Assembly (NCBI GenBank): GCA_025356715.1
Contig: JANXRU010000016.1
Coordinates: forward strand, 1-24,391
Direction: 5' to 3'
Length of the DNA stretch: 24,391 bases
Source: Bacteroidota bacterium
GTDB taxonomy: Bacteria; Bacteroidota; Bacteroidia; B-17B0; B-17BO
The position numbers were made by a program, and so were the translations under genes. Positions 23,319 to 24,391 of the stretch are shown piece after piece (positions within the stretch are counted from its first letter, which is position 1; every line of letters begins with the position of its first letter). The notes beneath the pieces were generated by a model. The model saw only the letters and a list, made by a program, of their open reading frames with translations, was not told the DNA's origin and did no database searches.

Positions 23319-23435
23319 TTTTTGCTTGATCAAAAATAAGCAAAAAATCAAGCACGAACGCCAACTCCCCAATTTACACGCTCAAAAAACCTTCGCACTA
23401 TTTGCTGTAAATTGCGTAGTTCGCTCCGTTCGTGC
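23319..23435. repeat. Interspersed-repeat-like element with nested inverted repeats
   Basis: Two alternative stems overlap at the left: TTTTTGCTT (23319-23327) with AAGCAAAAA (23338-23346), or GCTTGAT (23324-23330) with ATCAAGC (23347-23353). To the right is a nested pair: GCACGAACG (23352-23360) with CGTTCGTGC (23427-23435), and inside it AATTTAC (23371-23377) with GTAAATT (23407-23413). The TTTGCTTGATCAAAAA-type opening resembles intergenic repeats I associate with Bacteroidota genomes, where they create spurious small ORFs. Copy number cannot be judged from one window. Confidence 0.5.
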
Positions 23436-23592
23436 ACGCCTACCGCACCATTACTAACGTATGATAAATACTTATAATATTAATGCGTGTCTTTTTATTA
23501 ATTCTTTCGAATAATCATGCATTAATTTAAATTTATATTCTCTGGTAGTACTAATTTATTACTATTTTCAATGTACTGAGTGAATCCTATTT

Positions 23593-23629
23593 AACAACAG
23601 AGTTGTTTGTTGGAAAAAACTCCAACAAA
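23593..23629. repeat. Two overlapping hairpins
   Basis: AACAAC (23593-23598) pairs with GTTGTT (23602-23607). TTTGTTGGA (23606-23614) pairs with TCCAACAAA (23621-23629), a perfect 9-bp stem with a 6-base loop. The stems share two bases. No T-run follows on either strand, so neither is a standard terminator. Confidence 0.4.
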
Positions 23630-23691
23630 AGCGAAATCGTTTGATGATTTGATAGTGTTTATTAAACAAAGGTTTAGGTAACTTGATGGTT

Positions 23692-23859
23692 TTATCTAAT
23701 GAGTTTATGTTTTCCTTTAGTAACCTTATGAAACCATAAAGCACCTTTATGCTTCCATCTAAGTAGTTTACGCTCTGTTCTTAACCACTTAGCAGGAGAT
23801 GCACTTACACCAAACAGAGGCTCCGCTGGATTTTGTGAGTAGGAAGATGCTAGTGTCAT
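23692..23859 (-). CDS. Possible small cationic protein, 55 residues
   Basis: A short open frame that I do not recognise. It starts at ATG (23859) and ends with TAA (23692); an in-frame stop lies five codons upstream, so it is complete. The N-terminal third is neutral (MTLASSYSQNPAEPLFGV). The rest is strongly basic and rich in Lys, Arg, Trp and His (KWLRTERKLLRWKHKG, then LWFHKVTKGKHKLIR). No signal peptide or membrane helix is visible. On the minus strand TTAATTTG ends four bases before the ATG, one base off the -7 consensus and with the same spacing as at 8818 and 21728. A hairpin (23735-23751) and an inverted repeat (23773-23819) lie inside it, so the region may instead be a structured element. 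Confidence 0.35.
   Translation of the reverse strand: MTLASSYSQNPAEPLFGVSASPAKWLRTERKLLRWKHKGALWFHKVTKGKHKLIR
23773..23819. repeat. Inverted repeat within the structured region
   Basis: CTCTGTT (23773-23779) and AACAGAG (23813-23819) are perfect reverse complements 33 bases apart. A second stem, CATAAAG (23735-23741) with CTTTATG (23745-23751), lies just to the left with a 3-base loop. Both fall inside the small minus-strand ORF. Confidence 0.35.
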
Positions 23860-23889
23860 CTGGCAAATTAACTAGTATAAAAGGGCCGT

Positions 23890-23921
23890 TTGATTTATTA
23901 TAATTAAAAAAGGTATATTTG
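23890..23921 (+). promoter_or_regulatory. Consensus sigma-A promoter upstream of the last gene
   Basis: TTG (23890-23892), a 21-base spacer and TATATTTG (23914-23921) match TTG-N17-23-TAnnTTTG fully. Transcription would start near 23928, leaving a leader of about 138 bases before the ATG at 24066. It faces away from the small minus-strand ORF. Confidence 0.6.
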
Positions 23922-23994
23922 ATTGTGCCTGAGGTGGCGAAGTTGTAAAGAATTAAAAAATGAAGAAAAGCATTAAATATGTTAAAAAAAATAA

Positions 23995-24011
23995 CCGCCA
24001 TAAAATGGCGG
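23995..24011 (+). promoter_or_regulatory. Hairpin in the leader of the last gene
   Basis: CCGCCAT (23995-24001) and ATGGCGG (24005-24011) form a GC-rich 7-bp stem with a 3-base AAA loop, unusual in this AT-rich sequence. It sits inside a 20-codon frame (23960-24022, MKKSIKYV..., rich in Lys) that precedes the start at 24066. It is not followed by a T-run. It could affect translation or RNA stability. Confidence 0.35.
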
Positions 24012-24065
24012 GTATAAGCTAGTAATGCGTCAACGGACGACAATCGTTTAAAAAAAAAGACTATT

Positions 24066-24391
24066 ATGAAATTAATTTTATTCTCATTTATATTTCTTGT
24101 AGCACAAACTTTTTCAGGACAATCTATATGGGAACCTGTTAAAGTAGAAGTTTTCTTCAAATCAAAATATATTTACTCTCAAGGAAAAGAAATAAATTCA
24201 GTTAAAAGAATAACATACGACGATGCTCCTGGTAGCAATATTATTTTTGTTACAAAAACAAAAGACTTTGTTTATCCGACAGACTCAATTTGGGGTTACA
24301 AAACTTATTATTCATATCGTAATACTACTGATACAAATTTGTACAGGAGAGATCCTAAATATCGTGGTTTGCCTTGGACAGTAGGAATTTC
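24066..24391 (+). CDS. Secreted protein, truncated by the window end
   Basis: The 5' part of a gene, 108 codons seen and still open at the window end. The ATG at 24066 is followed by a clear Sec signal peptide (about residues 1-18, ending TFSG before QS). The mature start has alternating polar and aromatic residues, suggesting a beta-rich extracellular or periplasmic protein (SIWEPVKVEVFFKSKYIYS, then WGYKTYYSY and RGLPWTVG). I do not recognise the family. It is AT-rich and uses codons like its neighbours. A consensus promoter lies about 140 bases upstream, with a hairpin and a tiny frame in the leader. A longer minus-strand frame overlaps it but reads as a shadow. Confidence 0.75.
   Translation, partial: MKLILFSFIFLVAQTFSGQSIWEPVKVEVFFKSKYIYSQGKEINSVKRITYDDAPGSNIIFVTKTKDFVYPTDSIWGYKTYYSYRNTTDTNLYRRDPKYRGLPWTVGI

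Larger units (their letters stand above)
23201..24065. other. Hairpin-rich region without a confident gene
   Basis: These 865 bases have no well-supported coding region. Frames of 72 codons (plus, 23239-23457) and 123 codons (minus, 23789-24160) are open but read poorly; the second overlaps the real gene at 24066. The stretch instead contains many short inverted repeats (23319-23346, 23352-23435, 23593-23629, 23735-23751, 23773-23819, 23995-24011). It also holds one small ORF on the minus strand (23692-23859), a consensus promoter (23890-23921) and a 20-codon leader-like frame (23960-24022). The left part looks like an interspersed Bacteroidota repeat. Confidence 0.6.

Noticed and set aside
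23331..23338. An exact -7 box on the minus strand (TATTTTTG) within the repeat-like element.
   Set aside because: No gene lies downstream at a sensible distance, no -33 element is present, and A/T runs produce such matches by chance.
23239..23457. A 72-codon plus-strand ORF after the beta-helix lipoprotein.
   Set aside because: It lies across the repeat-like element with nested inverted repeats, and its translation resembles spurious ORFs produced by such repeats.
23789..24160. A 123-codon minus-strand ORF.
   Set aside because: It overlaps the signal peptide region of the well-supported plus-strand gene at 24066 and the promoter at 23890, and its translation shows no domain pattern.

Overview
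The window is strongly AT-rich chromosomal DNA from a member of the Bacteroidota, probably from the Flavobacteriia/Sphingobacteriia side of the phylum. Several independent signs agree: a type IX secretion (T9SS) C-terminal sorting signal, DUF4476, DUF983 and DUF5686 proteins, a type-B ribosomal protein L31, a PhoR-like kinase without a periplasmic domain, Bacteroidota lipobox proteins (SC at the cleavage site), and repeated matches to the Bacteroidota sigma-A promoter pattern TTG-N17-23-TAnnTTTG. I saw no tRNA, rRNA, CRISPR array, insertion sequence or phage gene.

Layout. 1-373 is an intergenic leader with a small inverted repeat and a possible promoter. 374-2254 (+) is a compact housekeeping run: phosphoglycerate mutase, a small HAD hydrolase and methionine aminopeptidase. 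2351-6014 (+) holds three exported proteins of unknown role: a lipoprotein, a small cysteine-rich secreted protein, and a 740-residue FG-GAP/VCBS repeat protein with a T9SS signal. 6011-7069 (-) is an orphan sensor kinase whose stop codon overlaps that of the repeat protein. 7349-9192 (+) carries a CstB-like persulfide dioxygenase-rhodanese fusion and a DUF983 membrane protein. 9214-11631 (-) reads DUF4476, rhomboid protease, MBL hydrolase as one operon. 11728-12823 (-) is a divergent SAM hydroxide adenosyltransferase-like protein overlapping an ABM monooxygenase. 12893-14246 (+) is PhoH with a TTG start, then a MazG-type pyrophosphohydrolase.

14393-20141 (+) is the most unusual part. A single 1521-codon frame joins a complete oligopeptidase B-type S9 peptidase to a complete CarboxypepD_reg + DUF5686 outer-membrane protein. 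Ten bases later a secreted von Willebrand A protein starts at TTG. Together they suggest a peptidase anchored to the outer membrane with an adhesion or assembly partner, which I do not know as a described system. 20230-21594 (-) has a GT-B glycosyltransferase and ribosomal protein L31 with a textbook promoter and terminator. 21728-23200 (+) is a beta-helix lipoprotein.

23201-24065 has no confident gene but is dense in hairpins and looks like an interspersed Bacteroidota repeat plus other structured DNA. It includes a 55-residue cationic small ORF on the minus strand and a promoter with a leader ahead of the last, truncated, secreted-protein gene (24066 to the window end). Two genes (8818 and 21728) have a consensus -7 box ending exactly four bases before the start codon, which predicts leaderless mRNAs.
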